Source: Acidobacteriota bacterium (GTDB lineage: Bacteria > Acidobacteriota > Thermoanaerobaculia > Multivoradales > Multivoraceae). From it: a DNA stretch of 64,000 nucleotides. The notes below the pieces were generated by a model. It made no database searches. It saw only the letters and a list, made by a program, of their open reading frames with translations, and was not told where the DNA came from. This document shows positions 55,700-64,000 of this stretch, one piece after another; positions within the stretch are counted from its first letter, which is position 1; each line of letters starts with the position of its first letter. The position numbers were made by a program, and so were the translations under genes. The stretch spans positions 62,001 through 126,000 of the forward strand of contig JAPPCR010000023.1 in assembly GCA_028875725.1 (NCBI GenBank). The letters are read 5' to 3'.

Positions 55700-55729
55700 G
55701 TCCGACCGCCCGCGGACGGGCGCTCGGAC
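55700..55729. terminator. Bidirectional hairpin between adh and infC
   Basis: GTCCGA (55700-55705) pairs with TCGGAC (55724-55729), and CGCCCG (55707-55712) pairs with CGGGCG (55717-55722), around a CGGA tetraloop and one C/C mismatch. The 12-bp stem lies 41 bp after the adh stop, in the gap between convergent adh and infC. No U-tract follows on either strand. Confidence 0.55.
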
Positions 55730-55798
55730 CGTGACGCTGACGGCGCGGGGGCGCGCCGCCAGGGTGCTGACCCGCTGCCGCCGAAGGCGGCCAGAGAC

Positions 55799-55837
55799 AC
55801 GCGCCGGCCACCAGGCCGGCTCCGTTTGGCGCGCCGG
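55799..55837. repeat. Short GC-rich palindromic repeat (REP-like), copy 2
   Basis: ACGCGCCGGCC-ACC-AGGCCG is followed by GCTCCGTTTGGCGCGCCGG. It matches 43937-43979 apart from a few substitutions and one-base indels, and it keeps the CCGGCC/GGCCGG hairpin. It lies just downstream of infC (stop at 55852). Confidence 0.6.
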
Positions 55838-55851
55838 CCCCTGCCTCGGCC

Positions 55852-56379
55852 TCAGTCTGCCTGCGCGATCGGGTTCAGGACCATCGTCATCTGACGGCCC
55901 TCCAGTCCCGAGCGGGTCTCCACCTCGCCCACGCCCTCGATCGCGTCGCTCACCTTGTCCAGGATGGCGATGCCGAGTTCGGGCCTGCGGAGCTGCCGGT
56001 AGCGGAAGAAGATCGTCACCTTGACCTTCTTGCCCTCGCGGAGGAAGCGGAGCGCGCGGTCCGTCTTGATCTGGTAGTCGTGCGGGTCGATCGTCGGCCG
56101 GTACTTGACCTCCTTCAGATCGATCGTCGCCGCCTTCTTCCGCGACTCGCGCTTCTTCTTGTCGCGCTCGAACTTGACCTTGCCCCAGTCCATGACCCGG
56201 ACCACGGGCGGATCCGCGTTGGGACCGACCTCGACGAGATCGAGCCGAGCGTCCTGGGCCCTCCTCTTCGCGTCCTCCAGGGGAACGACGCCTAGCTGGG
56301 CGCCGTTCTGATCGATGAGCCGTACCGGGGTCTTCCGGATCCGGTGGTTGATGCGCGGCTCGTTTGATGGGCGTGCGAT
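55852..56379 (-). CDS. infC: Translation initiation factor IF-3 with ATC start codon
   Basis: A full-length 175-residue IF-3 is obtained only if translation starts at an ATC at 56379. It lies 7 bases after a perfect AGGAGG (56392-56387), and its frame encodes NEPRINHRIRKTPVRLIDQNG and QDARLDLVEVGPNADPPVVR, the conserved IF-3 N-domain. The C-domain has KTDRALRFLREGKKVKVTIFFR and ends EGRQMTMVLNPIAQ. Starting at the internal ATG at 56205 would remove the N-domain. Non-standard starts allow IF-3 to repress its own synthesis. rpmI and rplT, its usual neighbours, do not follow. Confidence 0.92.
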   Translation of the reverse strand: MARPSNEPRINHRIRKTPVRLIDQNGAQLGVVPLEDAKRRAQDARLDLVEVGPNADPPVVRVMDWGKVKFERDKKKRESRKKAATIDLKEVKYRPTIDPHDYQIKTDRALRFLREGKKVKVTIFFRYRQLRRPELGIAILDKVSDAIEGVGEVETRSGLEGRQMTMVLNPIAQAD

Positions 56380-56386
56380 CTCGAGG

Positions 56387-56392
56387 CCTCCT
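56387..56392 (-). promoter_or_regulatory. AGGAGG ribosome binding site deciding the infC start
   Basis: The perfect Shine-Dalgarno sequence on the minus strand stands 7 bases before the ATC at 56379. It is the strongest argument for the non-canonical start codon of infC. Confidence 0.8.
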
Positions 56393-56492
56393 GTGCTGCT
56401 GCCTACCGGCGCGGGCCGGAACGGACGGCTACCTTAGCCGCTTCCCGCCCGCGAGTGTGTGCGGATCCAGTCAGTTGAACGGACACGGCCGC

Positions 56493-56507
56493 GGCCGCAA
56501 CGCGGCC
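56493..56507. terminator. Short GC hairpin downstream of ku
   Basis: GGCCGC (56493-56498) pairs with GCGGCC (56502-56507) around a 3-base loop, 34 bp after the ku stop codon and upstream of infC. It may separate ku transcription from infC. No U-tract is present. Confidence 0.35.
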
Positions 56508-56540
56508 TTCGCGACCCGTCCTCACGAACGGGTACTCACG

Positions 56541-57446
56541 TCAACCGGCCACGGCCCGCTTCGCCGGGGCGTCTGCAGCCCGTCGAGCCCGCTTCTTCTT
56601 CGTCGCCTTGCGCTGTGCCGACGCCTTCCTGGCCGGCTTGGACTCGGCGGTTGCCTCCGCCTCCGTCTCGCCGTTCTTCGACAGGCTCGCCTTCAACGCC
56701 TCCATCAGGTCGATGATCTGCGCCTGCGGCGCCTCCGTCTCGTCGTCCGCGAGCTCGCGGCCGTCGATCTTGCTCTGGATGGCGTCCCAGAGCCGCTTGC
56801 GCACCTCGTCCGTGTACTGGTCCGGCTTGAAGTCATCCGACGCGATCTGCTCGATCAACTGCACAGCGAGTTCCACTTCGCCCGGCTTGAGTTCCGCCTC
56901 CTCGCCGAGCGGCACCTCGTCAAACGACTTCAACTCGTCCTCGTACTTCAACTGCTGCATCAGGAGACCGGAACCGTAGGGACGCAGCATGACGAGGTAC
57001 TGCTTGCCGCGCGCCGCGTGCTTGGCCAGCGCCGAACGGCCCGTCTTTCGCATCGCCTCGCTGAGGAGGCGGTAGGCGCGTTCGCCGCCCTTCTCCGGGC
57101 CGAGGTAGTACGACTTCTCGAAGTAGATCGGCTCGACTTCCGCGAGCGGCACGAACTCGGTGATCTCGATCGCTGGCGACGCCTTCTCCTGGAGTTCCTT
57201 GATCTCCTCGTCGCTGAAGGTGACGTACTGGCCCTTGCCGAACTCGTAGCCCTTGATCGTCTCTTTGCGCTCGACAACGTCGCCGGTGCGAGGGTTGATC
57301 AACTGCTGCTTGACCCGCGAATTGTCGCTCGGGTCGAGCATGTTGAAGCGAACCGCGCCGGAGGTCTCCGACGTGGAGTACAGACGGACAGGAATCGAAA
57401 CCAGTCCGAACGAGACGGTGCCGCCGCCAACGGTACGAGCAGGCAT
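56541..57446 (-). CDS. ku: Ku protein, bacterial non-homologous end joining
   Basis: A 301-residue bacterial Ku homodimer subunit that binds DNA ends and recruits LigD. The start MPARTVGGGTVSFGLVSIPVRLY, YEFGKGQYVTFSDEEI, YLGPEKGGERAYRLL and LVMLRPYGSGLLMQQL are family signatures. The C-terminal tail is rich in Lys/Arg/Ala (RKASAQRKATKKKRARRA), as in Ku proteins with an extended DNA-binding tail. It is divergent from ligD, with 69 bp between starts. Confidence 0.96.
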   Translation of the reverse strand: MPARTVGGGTVSFGLVSIPVRLYSTSETSGAVRFNMLDPSDNSRVKQQLINPRTGDVVERKETIKGYEFGKGQYVTFSDEEIKELQEKASPAIEITEFVPLAEVEPIYFEKSYYLGPEKGGERAYRLLSEAMRKTGRSALAKHAARGKQYLVMLRPYGSGLLMQQLKYEDELKSFDEVPLGEEAELKPGEVELAVQLIEQIASDDFKPDQYTDEVRKRLWDAIQSKIDGRELADDETEAPQAQIIDLMEALKASLSKNGETEAEATAESKPARKASAQRKATKKKRARRAADAPAKRAVAG

Positions 57447-57515
57447 AGACGGCGGACTCTAGCACCGGAAGCCGTTTCGCGGGGCATGGAGCCGGTCTGT
57501 GAGAATGCTGGCCTC

Positions 57516-60095
57516 ATGCCGCACGGCAATCTGGAGGCCTACCGTCGCAAGCGTTCGAGCGAGGCGACGCCCGAGCCGATGGGCTCTCGAGCCGCGGCCG
57601 GCGGCGGGCGCTTCGTCGTCCAGAAGCACGCCGCCCGCCGGGTCCACTTCGACCTGCGGCTGGAGCTCGAGGGCACGCTCAAGTCCTGGGCGGTGCCGCG
57701 CGGGCCAAGCCTGGACCCCGAGGTCAAGCGGCTCGCGGTGGCCACCGAGGACCACCCGCTGGAGTACGCCGACTTCGAAGGGTCCATCCCTGCCGGCAAC
57801 TACGGTGCCGGCGCGATGATCGTCTGGGACAGCGGCCGCTGGGTTCCGCTCGAGGACCCGGTTGCCGGGATGGAGAGCGGCAAGCTGCTGTTCGAACTCC
57901 AGGGCTACAAGCTGCGCGGCGTCTGGACCCTGTTCCGCACGGGCGGTCGACGGCAGACCGACGACGGCAGCCAGTGGCTGCTGATGAAGAAGCCGGACGC
58001 GGCGGCGCGCCCGCGGGAGGTGGAAGGCGGCGACGAGGACGGGTTGCCGCCCGAGTCCGTGCTGTCGGGCCTGACCATCGAGGAGCTTCGGGACGGCTGC
58101 GACCGGATCGAAGAGGTGCGGACCGGGATCGAAGCGTCGGATGCGCCGCGCCGGCCGGTGGACCCGCGCTCGCTGCCGCTGATGCTCGCGACAGCCGCTG
58201 ACCGGCCATTCTCGCGCGCCGGCTGGATCTACGAGTTGAAGTACGACGGCTATCGTCTGGTCGCCGCCAAGGAAGGCGGCAGCGTCTTCCTCCGATACCG
58301 GCGCGGCGGCGACGTCACGACGCTCTACCCCGAGCTGGCCCGCGCCCTGCGCCGCCTGCCAGTGGACTCGCTCGTCCTCGACGGCGAGGTCACCGTCCTC
58401 GACGGCGGCGGCCGGCCCAGCTTCGCCAGGCTGCAGACGCGCGCCCTGCTCAATCGTCCGGTCGACATCGAACAGGCCTCGGTACGCCAGCCGGCAACGC
58501 TGTTCGCCTTCGACCTCGTTTCGTTCGAGGGCCGCGACCTTCGGCCGCTGTCCCTGCTTGAGCGCAAGGGCTGGCTGGCTCAGATTCTGCCGCCCGCCGG
58601 ACCGCTCCGCTACTCGGACCACATCGAGGAACGGGGCGAGGCGTTCTTCCAGCAGGCGGTCGCGATGGGACTCGAGGGCACCATGGCGAAGGACGGCGCG
58701 TCGCGCTACACAGGCCGCCGGTCGTCGTCCTGGGTCAAGCTGCGCGCCGAGCGGACGGGGGACTTCGCCATCGTCGGCATGTCGCCGCCCAAAGGCAGCC
58801 GGGTCGGCCTGGGCTCGCTCCACCTGGCGGTCTGGAACGCCGAGGCCGGCGGCCTGGTCTACGCCGGGCGCGTCGGCACCGGATTCAGCGATGCGGATCT
58901 GAGGCACCTGGCGGAGCTCCTCTCGGCGCGCCAACGCGAGGATCCTCCCTGCCACGCGCCGGTCGGCGAGGATGGAGCGGCCGGGAACGAGCTGACCGAC
59001 GGCCACCTGATGGGCGGCCGCATCGAGGACCAGACCTGGGTCGAGCCGGACGACGGGTTCATCTGCGAGGTCCGGTACAAGGAGTGGACTCCCCACGGCA
59101 TGCTCCGGCATCCCGTCTTCCTCCGCCTGCGTGACGACAAACCGCTCGAGGACTGCGTCCGCCGCGCCGCGCCTCACGGCGTTGAAGCCGCCCAGCCGGC
59201 ACCGCCGAAACGGCAGGTCGAAGTCACGAACGAGTCCAAGGTGTTCTGGCCGGACGAGGGCTACACGAAAGGTGACCTGATCGACTTCTACGCCGCCATT
59301 TCACCGGCGATGCAGCCCTACCTCTCCGACCGCCCGCTGGTGATGACCCGCTACCCCGACGGGACCGAGGGTAAGTCCTTCTTCCAGAAGAACGCGCCCG
59401 ACTTCGCGCCCGACTGGCTGCAGACGGTCAGGCTGACCAGCCCGCGGACCGGCAAGGACGTCGAGTACTTCGTCTGCCAGAACCGGGAGAGCCTGGTCTA
59501 CGTGGCCAACCTGGCCGCGATCGTCCTCCACGTCTGGTCCAGCCGGTTGCACCAGCTCGGCCAGCCCGACTGGTGCATCCTCGACCTCGACCCGAAGGAC
59601 GCGCCCTTCGGGGACGTGATCGAGATCGCCCTCGCCATCCGGCGCCTGTGCCGGAAGATCAAGCTGCCCAGTTTCGTCAAGACCAGCGGCTCGAGCGGCT
59701 TGCACGTGCTCCTGCCGCTGGGCGGCGCCTGCACATACGAGCAGTCCCGCAGTCTGGGACAACTGATCGCGCAGATCATCTGCCGGCAACTGCCGGAGAT
59801 CGCCACCGTCACCCGCAATCCCGAACGCCGCGGCGGCAGGGTCTACATCGACTTCGTCCAGAACGGCCGCGGCCGCCTGCTCGTCGCCCCGTTCAGCGTC
59901 CGTCCCCTGCCGGCAGCGCCCGTGTCGACGCCACTGCGCTGGTCCGAAGTCAAGCCCGGCCTCGATCTCCGCGACCACAACATCCGGACCGTGCCGAAAC
60001 GGCTCAGGAAGCTGAAGACCGACCCGCTCCGCGGCGTGCTGACGGAGACGCCCGACCTGCTGGCCGCGCTGAGGCACCTCAGCGAGCTTGTGTAG
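57516..60095 (+). CDS. ligD: Multifunctional DNA ligase D
   Basis: About 859 residues from the ATG at 57516 (57486 is an alternative). Domain order is phosphoesterase, ligase, polymerase. The PE domain has VVQKHAARRVHFDLRLELEG and ADFEGSIPAGNYGAGAM (residues 30-140). The ATP ligase has the adenylation motif YELKYDGYRLVAAK near residue 245 and VLDGEVTVLD. The primase-like polymerase (about 570-855) has DLIDFYAAISPAMQPYLSDR, the metal-binding LDLDPKD and KTSGSSGLHVLLPL. With Ku it performs two-component NHEJ. Confidence 0.96.
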   Translation: MPHGNLEAYRRKRSSEATPEPMGSRAAAGGGRFVVQKHAARRVHFDLRLELEGTLKSWAVPRGPSLDPEVKRLAVATEDHPLEYADFEGSIPAGNYGAGAMIVWDSGRWVPLEDPVAGMESGKLLFELQGYKLRGVWTLFRTGGRRQTDDGSQWLLMKKPDAAARPREVEGGDEDGLPPESVLSGLTIEELRDGCDRIEEVRTGIEASDAPRRPVDPRSLPLMLATAADRPFSRAGWIYELKYDGYRLVAAKEGGSVFLRYRRGGDVTTLYPELARALRRLPVDSLVLDGEVTVLDGGGRPSFARLQTRALLNRPVDIEQASVRQPATLFAFDLVSFEGRDLRPLSLLERKGWLAQILPPAGPLRYSDHIEERGEAFFQQAVAMGLEGTMAKDGASRYTGRRSSSWVKLRAERTGDFAIVGMSPPKGSRVGLGSLHLAVWNAEAGGLVYAGRVGTGFSDADLRHLAELLSARQREDPPCHAPVGEDGAAGNELTDGHLMGGRIEDQTWVEPDDGFICEVRYKEWTPHGMLRHPVFLRLRDDKPLEDCVRRAAPHGVEAAQPAPPKRQVEVTNESKVFWPDEGYTKGDLIDFYAAISPAMQPYLSDRPLVMTRYPDGTEGKSFFQKNAPDFAPDWLQTVRLTSPRTGKDVEYFVCQNRESLVYVANLAAIVLHVWSSRLHQLGQPDWCILDLDPKDAPFGDVIEIALAIRRLCRKIKLPSFVKTSGSSGLHVLLPLGGACTYEQSRSLGQLIAQIICRQLPEIATVTRNPERRGGRVYIDFVQNGRGRLLVAPFSVRPLPAAPVSTPLRWSEVKPGLDLRDHNIRTVPKRLRKLKTDPLRGVLTETPDLLAALRHLSELV

Positions 60096-60099
60096 GACG

Positions 60100-63000
60100 T
60101 CAGAACTGAAGCCGCAGCCCCGCCCGCACCCGCCGGCTGGTCTGGAACGCGACCGGCAGTGACTCGCGCAGATCCGGCCTTGCCCCCTGAGCCGCCGCGG
60201 AGACGAGCAGGTCGGTGCGGCCCGGGCCGACGAAAACCGGGTCGAGGTAGGCAAGCGGCCAGAGCTGGTTCGCGGCGTCCTGGTCGAAGACGTTGAGGGC
60301 CTCGGCGAACAGGGAAAGCCGCCGGTCGTCCGAGCGAAGCGGCACGCGGTAGGTCAGAGACAGGTCCGCGCGCTTGAGATCGGCGCTCTTGACCGGCGCG
60401 TCCGCGCCGGGCGCCAGGGGCGTCAGGCCGGTGCTGAGGATGCGCCTCGCTTCGTCGACCCGCACCGTCAGGGCCCGCGGCACGTAGGCAGCCCCCGTGC
60501 GGAAGCGGTAGACCAGAGCCATCAGCCAGCGTTCGCCCGGCGACAGGACGAGCCAGCCGGAGAGCTGGTGCTCGCGGTCGAGGCTCAGGCGGCGGCTGTC
60601 CGTCGTCACATCGAACATGTCGCAGGGCACGGGCGAGGAGCAGACGTCGAGCGCGGCCAGGACCGGATGGGCGCCAGGCAGGGTCCCCGCCTCGAGCCCG
60701 AGTCCGCCGGCCTCGTGGTTGCCGGTGAGGCGGCTCAGGAGGTACGAAAAGTGGATCCTCCAGGAGGGGCTGAAGCCGACGTTCGCATTGAGCTCGGCGC
60801 CCCACCAGTCCTGTGCGAGTTGGGGAAGCTCGCCGCCGGCGCCGCGGCCGGGGGTCAACAACGTCGGGACGACCTCCCCGCCGGCCAGTAGCGGCATGAG
60901 ACGGATGCCGTCCCGCAGGCGCCGTCGCGCGACGCGGGCCGAAATCACGACGTCGGGCAGGAACTGATAGCCCGTCCCCAACTGGAGTTCGCGGACCCGG
61001 CCCGGACGGAGATGCGGATCGACCGCCGCACTCGCGAAGTCGAGGCCGGCGCCGCTGTAATCGCCGGTCGCGTCCAGCGTCGCGACCGCGTCGAGGTCGG
61101 AGCGACCCGCCCGCGGCCGGGAGACGTCAATGTGCCACCAGGCGGCGCCGCCGTAGACCTTCCATCTTCCGCGGCCGGCGACGTCCCAGACGAACGCGAG
61201 CCGCGGTTCCGTGCGGTCGTCGAATTCGAGGTCAATGGGGCCCACCTGTTCCTCTTCAGCGCGAAGTCCGCCGTGCAGGGTCAGGTGCCTCCTGAAGGCG
61301 CCGCCCACGCGCCATGCGTCCTGCACGTAGAGGGCGCGCTTCTCCTGCCGCAGGCCGGCGGCGCCGAGCGGTCTACCGCTCCAGGCGTCGAGCCTGCCGC
61401 CCGGAAAGCGCAGCATCCGTCCGGAGCCCTGGGAACGGACGAGCTCCAGGCTGCTCCGGGAGTCCTGGATGCCAATCTCCAGCGTGTGGTCGAAGAGGAA
61501 GAACGACGGCTCCACCGCCCAGTTCCGGCGTTCCGCAGCGCGACGGACCCGGCCCGCCGGCGCGGCCTCGTACCAACCCGCCAGCCGCCCGGAGGCGGGC
61601 GCCACGAAGTACAGACCCGCGTCTTGCCAGGGGTCGCCGTCCTCGATGAAGTCGGATCGACCGCCGAACACGCGCAACCACAGGCGGTCGGTGACTCCCC
61701 ACTCGACGTTGAGGCTGGTCGTCTGCCGTCGCGACCGGTCGCTCTCGATTCCGTCCAGCGACGGAAGGATCTCGAGTGCCGGTCGCCGGCCGTCGAGGTC
61801 GCCGGATCCGGCATGGTGCTTCAGGGTCAGGTTGCTGGCCGAGCCGGCCCACCAGTCGAGCTTGCCGACCGACTGTTCGATCGTCTCGACCCAGGTCATC
61901 GGCGCGCCCGCACCGAACAGGCTCTCCGTGCCGCGGGTGCGGCTTCTCGAGTAGCCGCCGAATGCACGGGCCCGCTTGTCCCGCAGCGGGCCGCCGGCAA
62001 AGACGGTCGCCTCGTCGCCCTCGATGCGTCTACGGTCCCTGCCGCCGGCCGGCGATTCTCCGGCAGCGAACAGGCGCAGGGCGAGCCGCTCGCCGTTGTC
62101 GAGCGGTTCGACCGTCGACCAGCCGCCGTTCACCTGCCATTCGGTCCCGCCCGAGCGAGTGATCAGGTCGATGTGGGGTCCTGCCATCGTCGCCGCCAGT
62201 TCCATCGTCCAGACGCGCACCTGATCCACCCAGCGGGGATCGATGGCGGTCGACCCCGGTTCGCGAAGCGCGCTCTCCTGACCGTCGACGCGGTAGTTGG
62301 CGAAGCCGGGCGGCCAGCCGTTGACCGCGATGTCCGAGTCCAGCGCGTCCAGGCCAGAGGCGAGGTCCAGGTTGAGCGCCGCCACGGGACCGGGTAGCTG
62401 CCGCAGGTCGTCGCCCGCCAGGACGTTCCCGTCGCTGCCGGTGACCACGTCGAGCAAAGGCGAGGAGACGAGGTCGAGCGCCGACTCACTGCCCGCCCTC
62501 ATCTGGAAGTCCACACGCAGCACGCCGCCCGCGACCAGGATCAGGTTCTCGACCACGGACGTCGCGTAGCCGTCCACGGTCGCCTCGACGTAGTAATCGC
62601 CCGGAGGCAGGCCCGGCGCCCGGAAACTGCCGCCGCGACCGGCGCGAACGGTCTGGGTGCTGTGCAACTGGTCACCGGTGATCCTGATCTCGGCGCCGGG
62701 CAACGGGACGTCGGTCGTGGCGTCGCGCACCTGGCCGTTGATCTCGCCGTTCAGACCGGCGGAAGCCGGGCGCGGCCAGAGAAGAGCCATGCCGGCGAGC
62801 GCCACAACGAGCACGGTCGACACCGCTGGCGCCGCCGACAGTCGACTCGGTTCGCGTTTCGGCAGGAGCAGGGAAGCACAGGCGGACACCAGACCGACGA
62901 CGGCGCCGGCCTGCAGCACAGACGTCAGTTCGAAACGATCGGCGAGTCCTCCGATTCCCCAGGTGGCAAGCCCGCCCGTCGCGAACAGGAAGCCGAGCGC

Positions 63001-64000
63001 CGTTCCCGAAGCCAGACCCCGGCGCCAGGGCAGCAGTTCCTGGGCCATGACGATCAGGATGGAGTGCGACGCCCCGAGCAACGCTCCGCACGGCAGGACG
63101 ACGGCGAAGATGAGGCTCCCGGAGCCCGGCACCAGGGCCAGCAGCAGGGAACCCAGCAGCGTGGTCAGGAAGACGACGGGACGCCGCCCCCAACGGTCGG
63201 CCCAGGCCCCCGCCAGCACCGCGGTCACGGCGCCTCCGAGCAGGAACAGCCCGCTGGCGAGCCCCTGGGCCGAGGAGCTGTACCCCTGCTGGCTCAAGAG
63301 GAGAGGCAGGAACGCCATCGTTCCGAACATGGCCCAGGAACGGCTGGCGAACACCACCGCCAGGAGAGCGATGACGCCGCCGCGCACCGGGCGCCGCCGG
63401 CTGGCCCGCGTTTCCGGCGCAGCGGGCGGAGTCTCATCGGCCGACCGCACCTGGCCGGGCGCGCGATGGAGCCGCCGCGGGCCCATCGCGAACACCATGA
63501 AGATCGGTACGGGCACTGCCAGGAGCACGAGCCAGTAGATCCCGTTGAGCCCCGCCCGATCGAGAGCCAGCCCCGCCAGAAGCGGCCCGGTGGTGAGCCC
63601 GAGCTGACCGCAGAAGAAGAAGATGGCCGTGAACGTGGCCGAACGGGCGAGGTTCACCGTACTGGAGTGCATGACTCCCAAGGGATGAAAGGCGCCTGAG
63701 GCAACCGCCGCGAGCGCGAACGGGACGAGGAACAGCAGGAACCTCCCCGTGGCGGCGGCCGCATAGACCGCCAGCGCCATGCAGGCCAGGTTGAAGGCGA
63801 CGCTGAACGGTCCGAGAAAGCGGCTGCCGACCCGATCGACCAGCCAGCCGAACGCCGGCTGGGTAGTGCCGGCCAGGACCTGGAACAGGCCCACGGCCAG
63901 CCCGATCTGGGCGGCGCTGAGACCGAGCGGCGCCTGGAGGAAGGCCAGCAGCACCGGCCCCATGCTGTTGAAGATGTCGATCCCGAGGTGACCTATGGTC
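60100..64000 (-). CDS. MFS transporter joined in frame to an internal signal peptide and an outer-membrane beta-barrel (partial)
   Basis: One open frame runs from 60100 through the right edge; an ATG at 63963 is internal, since GHLGIDIFNS precedes it as in Fsr-type transporters. Counting from that Met, residues 1-368 are a polytopic MFS domain resembling fosmidomycin-resistance transporters (LGLSAAQIGLAVGLFQVL, GAFHPLGVMHSS, WADRWGRRPVV). Residues 369-402 look like a signal peptide: KREPSR, a hydrophobic STVLVVALAGMALLW, then PASA. From 403 there is a carboxypeptidase-regulatory domain (INGQVRDATTDVPLPGAEIR), a plug-like region and a TonB-dependent-receptor-like barrel ending in Phe (RAGLRLQF). 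I find no stop between the parts. Confidence 0.7.
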   Translation of the reverse strand, partial: TIGHLGIDIFNSMGPVLLAFLQAPLGLSAAQIGLAVGLFQVLAGTTQPAFGWLVDRVGSRFLGPFSVAFNLACMALAVYAAAATGRFLLFLVPFALAAVASGAFHPLGVMHSSTVNLARSATFTAIFFFCGQLGLTTGPLLAGLALDRAGLNGIYWLVLLAVPVPIFMVFAMGPRRLHRAPGQVRSADETPPAAPETRASRRRPVRGGVIALLAVVFASRSWAMFGTMAFLPLLLSQQGYSSSAQGLASGLFLLGGAVTAVLAGAWADRWGRRPVVFLTTLLGSLLLALVPGSGSLIFAVVLPCGALLGASHSILIVMAQELLPWRRGLASGTALGFLFATGGLATWGIGGLADRFELTSVLQAGAVVGLVSACASLLLPKREPSRLSAAPAVSTVLVVALAGMALLWPRPASAGLNGEINGQVRDATTDVPLPGAEIRITGDQLHSTQTVRAGRGGSFRAPGLPPGDYYVEATVDGYATSVVENLILVAGGVLRVDFQMRAGSESALDLVSSPLLDVVTGSDGNVLAGDDLRQLPGPVAALNLDLASGLDALDSDIAVNGWPPGFANYRVDGQESALREPGSTAIDPRWVDQVRVWTMELAATMAGPHIDLITRSGGTEWQVNGGWSTVEPLDNGERLALRLFAAGESPAGGRDRRRIEGDEATVFAGGPLRDKRARAFGGYSRSRTRGTESLFGAGAPMTWVETIEQSVGKLDWWAGSASNLTLKHHAGSGDLDGRRPALEILPSLDGIESDRSRRQTTSLNVEWGVTDRLWLRVFGGRSDFIEDGDPWQDAGLYFVAPASGRLAGWYEAAPAGRVRRAAERRNWAVEPSFFLFDHTLEIGIQDSRSSLELVRSQGSGRMLRFPGGRLDAWSGRPLGAAGLRQEKRALYVQDAWRVGGAFRRHLTLHGGLRAEEEQVGPIDLEFDDRTEPRLAFVWDVAGRGRWKVYGGAAWWHIDVSRPRAGRSDLDAVATLDATGDYSGAGLDFASAAVDPHLRPGRVRELQLGTGYQFLPDVVISARVARRRLRDGIRLMPLLAGGEVVPTLLTPGRGAGGELPQLAQDWWGAELNANVGFSPSWRIHFSYLLSRLTGNHEAGGLGLEAGTLPGAHPVLAALDVCSSPVPCDMFDVTTDSRRLSLDREHQLSGWLVLSPGERWLMALVYRFRTGAAYVPRALTVRVDEARRILSTGLTPLAPGADAPVKSADLKRADLSLTYRVPLRSDDRRLSLFAEALNVFDQDAANQLWPLAYLDPVFVGPGRTDLLVSAAAQGARPDLRESLPVAFQTSRRVRAGLRLQF

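Noticed and set aside
56364..57515. Upstream extension of ligD to 1243 codons
   Set aside because: It is antisense to ku and infC; the phosphoesterase domain starts right after 57516.
62860..64000. Idea that the Fsr-like MFS gives fosmidomycin self-resistance linked to the mevalonate pathway
   Set aside because: The similarity is only at family level, the locus is 20 kb from the operon, and nothing indicates fosmidomycin production or exposure.

Overview
The window is a GC-rich, densely packed bacterial chromosome segment with short gaps and many 4-base stop/start overlaps. It probably comes from an uncultured member of the Acidobacteriota or a neighbouring phylum. That assignment is an inference from the gene mix: ExbB/ExbD/TonB with TPR lipoprotein-like partners, carboxypeptidase-regulatory-domain outer-membrane barrels, Ku/LigD repair, type IV pilus minor pilins, acyl-CoA carboxylase and a mevalonate operon. 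No rRNA, tRNA, CRISPR array, integrase or transposase was recognised.

Layout. 1-2954: edge of a sugar-kinase-like phosphotransferase, a small conserved protein, pgeF and gatB. 3002-8729 (minus): an energy-transduction operon exbB-exbD-exbD-tonB-tpr-tonB-tpr whose tonB-tpr pair is duplicated; the two tonB cores are identical over about 613 bp although the tpr genes have diverged. 8900-17437: ruvC-yebC, folC, rpiB, a small basic protein, purE, an acyl-CoA carboxyltransferase and a tldD/tldE pair. 17538-20200: a TPR protein and selA. 20265-29610 (minus): two M20 peptidases, a prepilin peptidase, minor pilins, a PilX-PilY1-like fusion and a membrane sulfatase-superfamily protein. 29671-34943: a flippase-like membrane protein, a UbiA prenyltransferase, and a three-gene unit of binding protein, CACHE/HAMP-like stub and OFA-type transporter.

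35113-43826: biotin carboxylase and biotin carrier genes (partners of the carboxyltransferase at 13004) converge on a seven-gene operon fni-HMG-CoA reductase-GNAT-mevalonate kinase-decarboxylase-isopentenyl phosphate kinase-DtxR regulator. The operon has no phosphomevalonate kinase but has isopentenyl phosphate kinase. Its decarboxylase has Ala in place of the lysine that contacts the diphosphate in classical enzymes. This points to a bacterial alternative mevalonate route: mevalonate, mevalonate 5-phosphate, isopentenyl phosphate, IPP, DMAPP. This operon is the most interesting system in the window.

44024-54390: a small coiled-coil membrane protein, a gene remnant beside a palindromic repeat, moaA, nudC, a TlpA-like thioredoxin, an MBL hydrolase, a Tat-exported Gfo/Idh/MocA oxidoreductase, adenosine deaminase, DUF2277, an MT-A70 methyltransferase, an M1 peptidase and an aquaporin. 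54549-64000: class III alcohol dehydrogenase, infC with an ATC start, divergent ku and ligD (bacterial NHEJ), and at the right edge an uninterrupted reading frame joining an MFS transporter to an internal signal peptide and an outer-membrane beta-barrel.

Two dispersed repeat families are visible. One is a roughly 175-bp element with long inverted arms (11573-11745 and 44623-44799) whose arms differ between copies but stay complementary within each copy. The other is a short REP-like palindrome (43937-43979 and 55799-55837).
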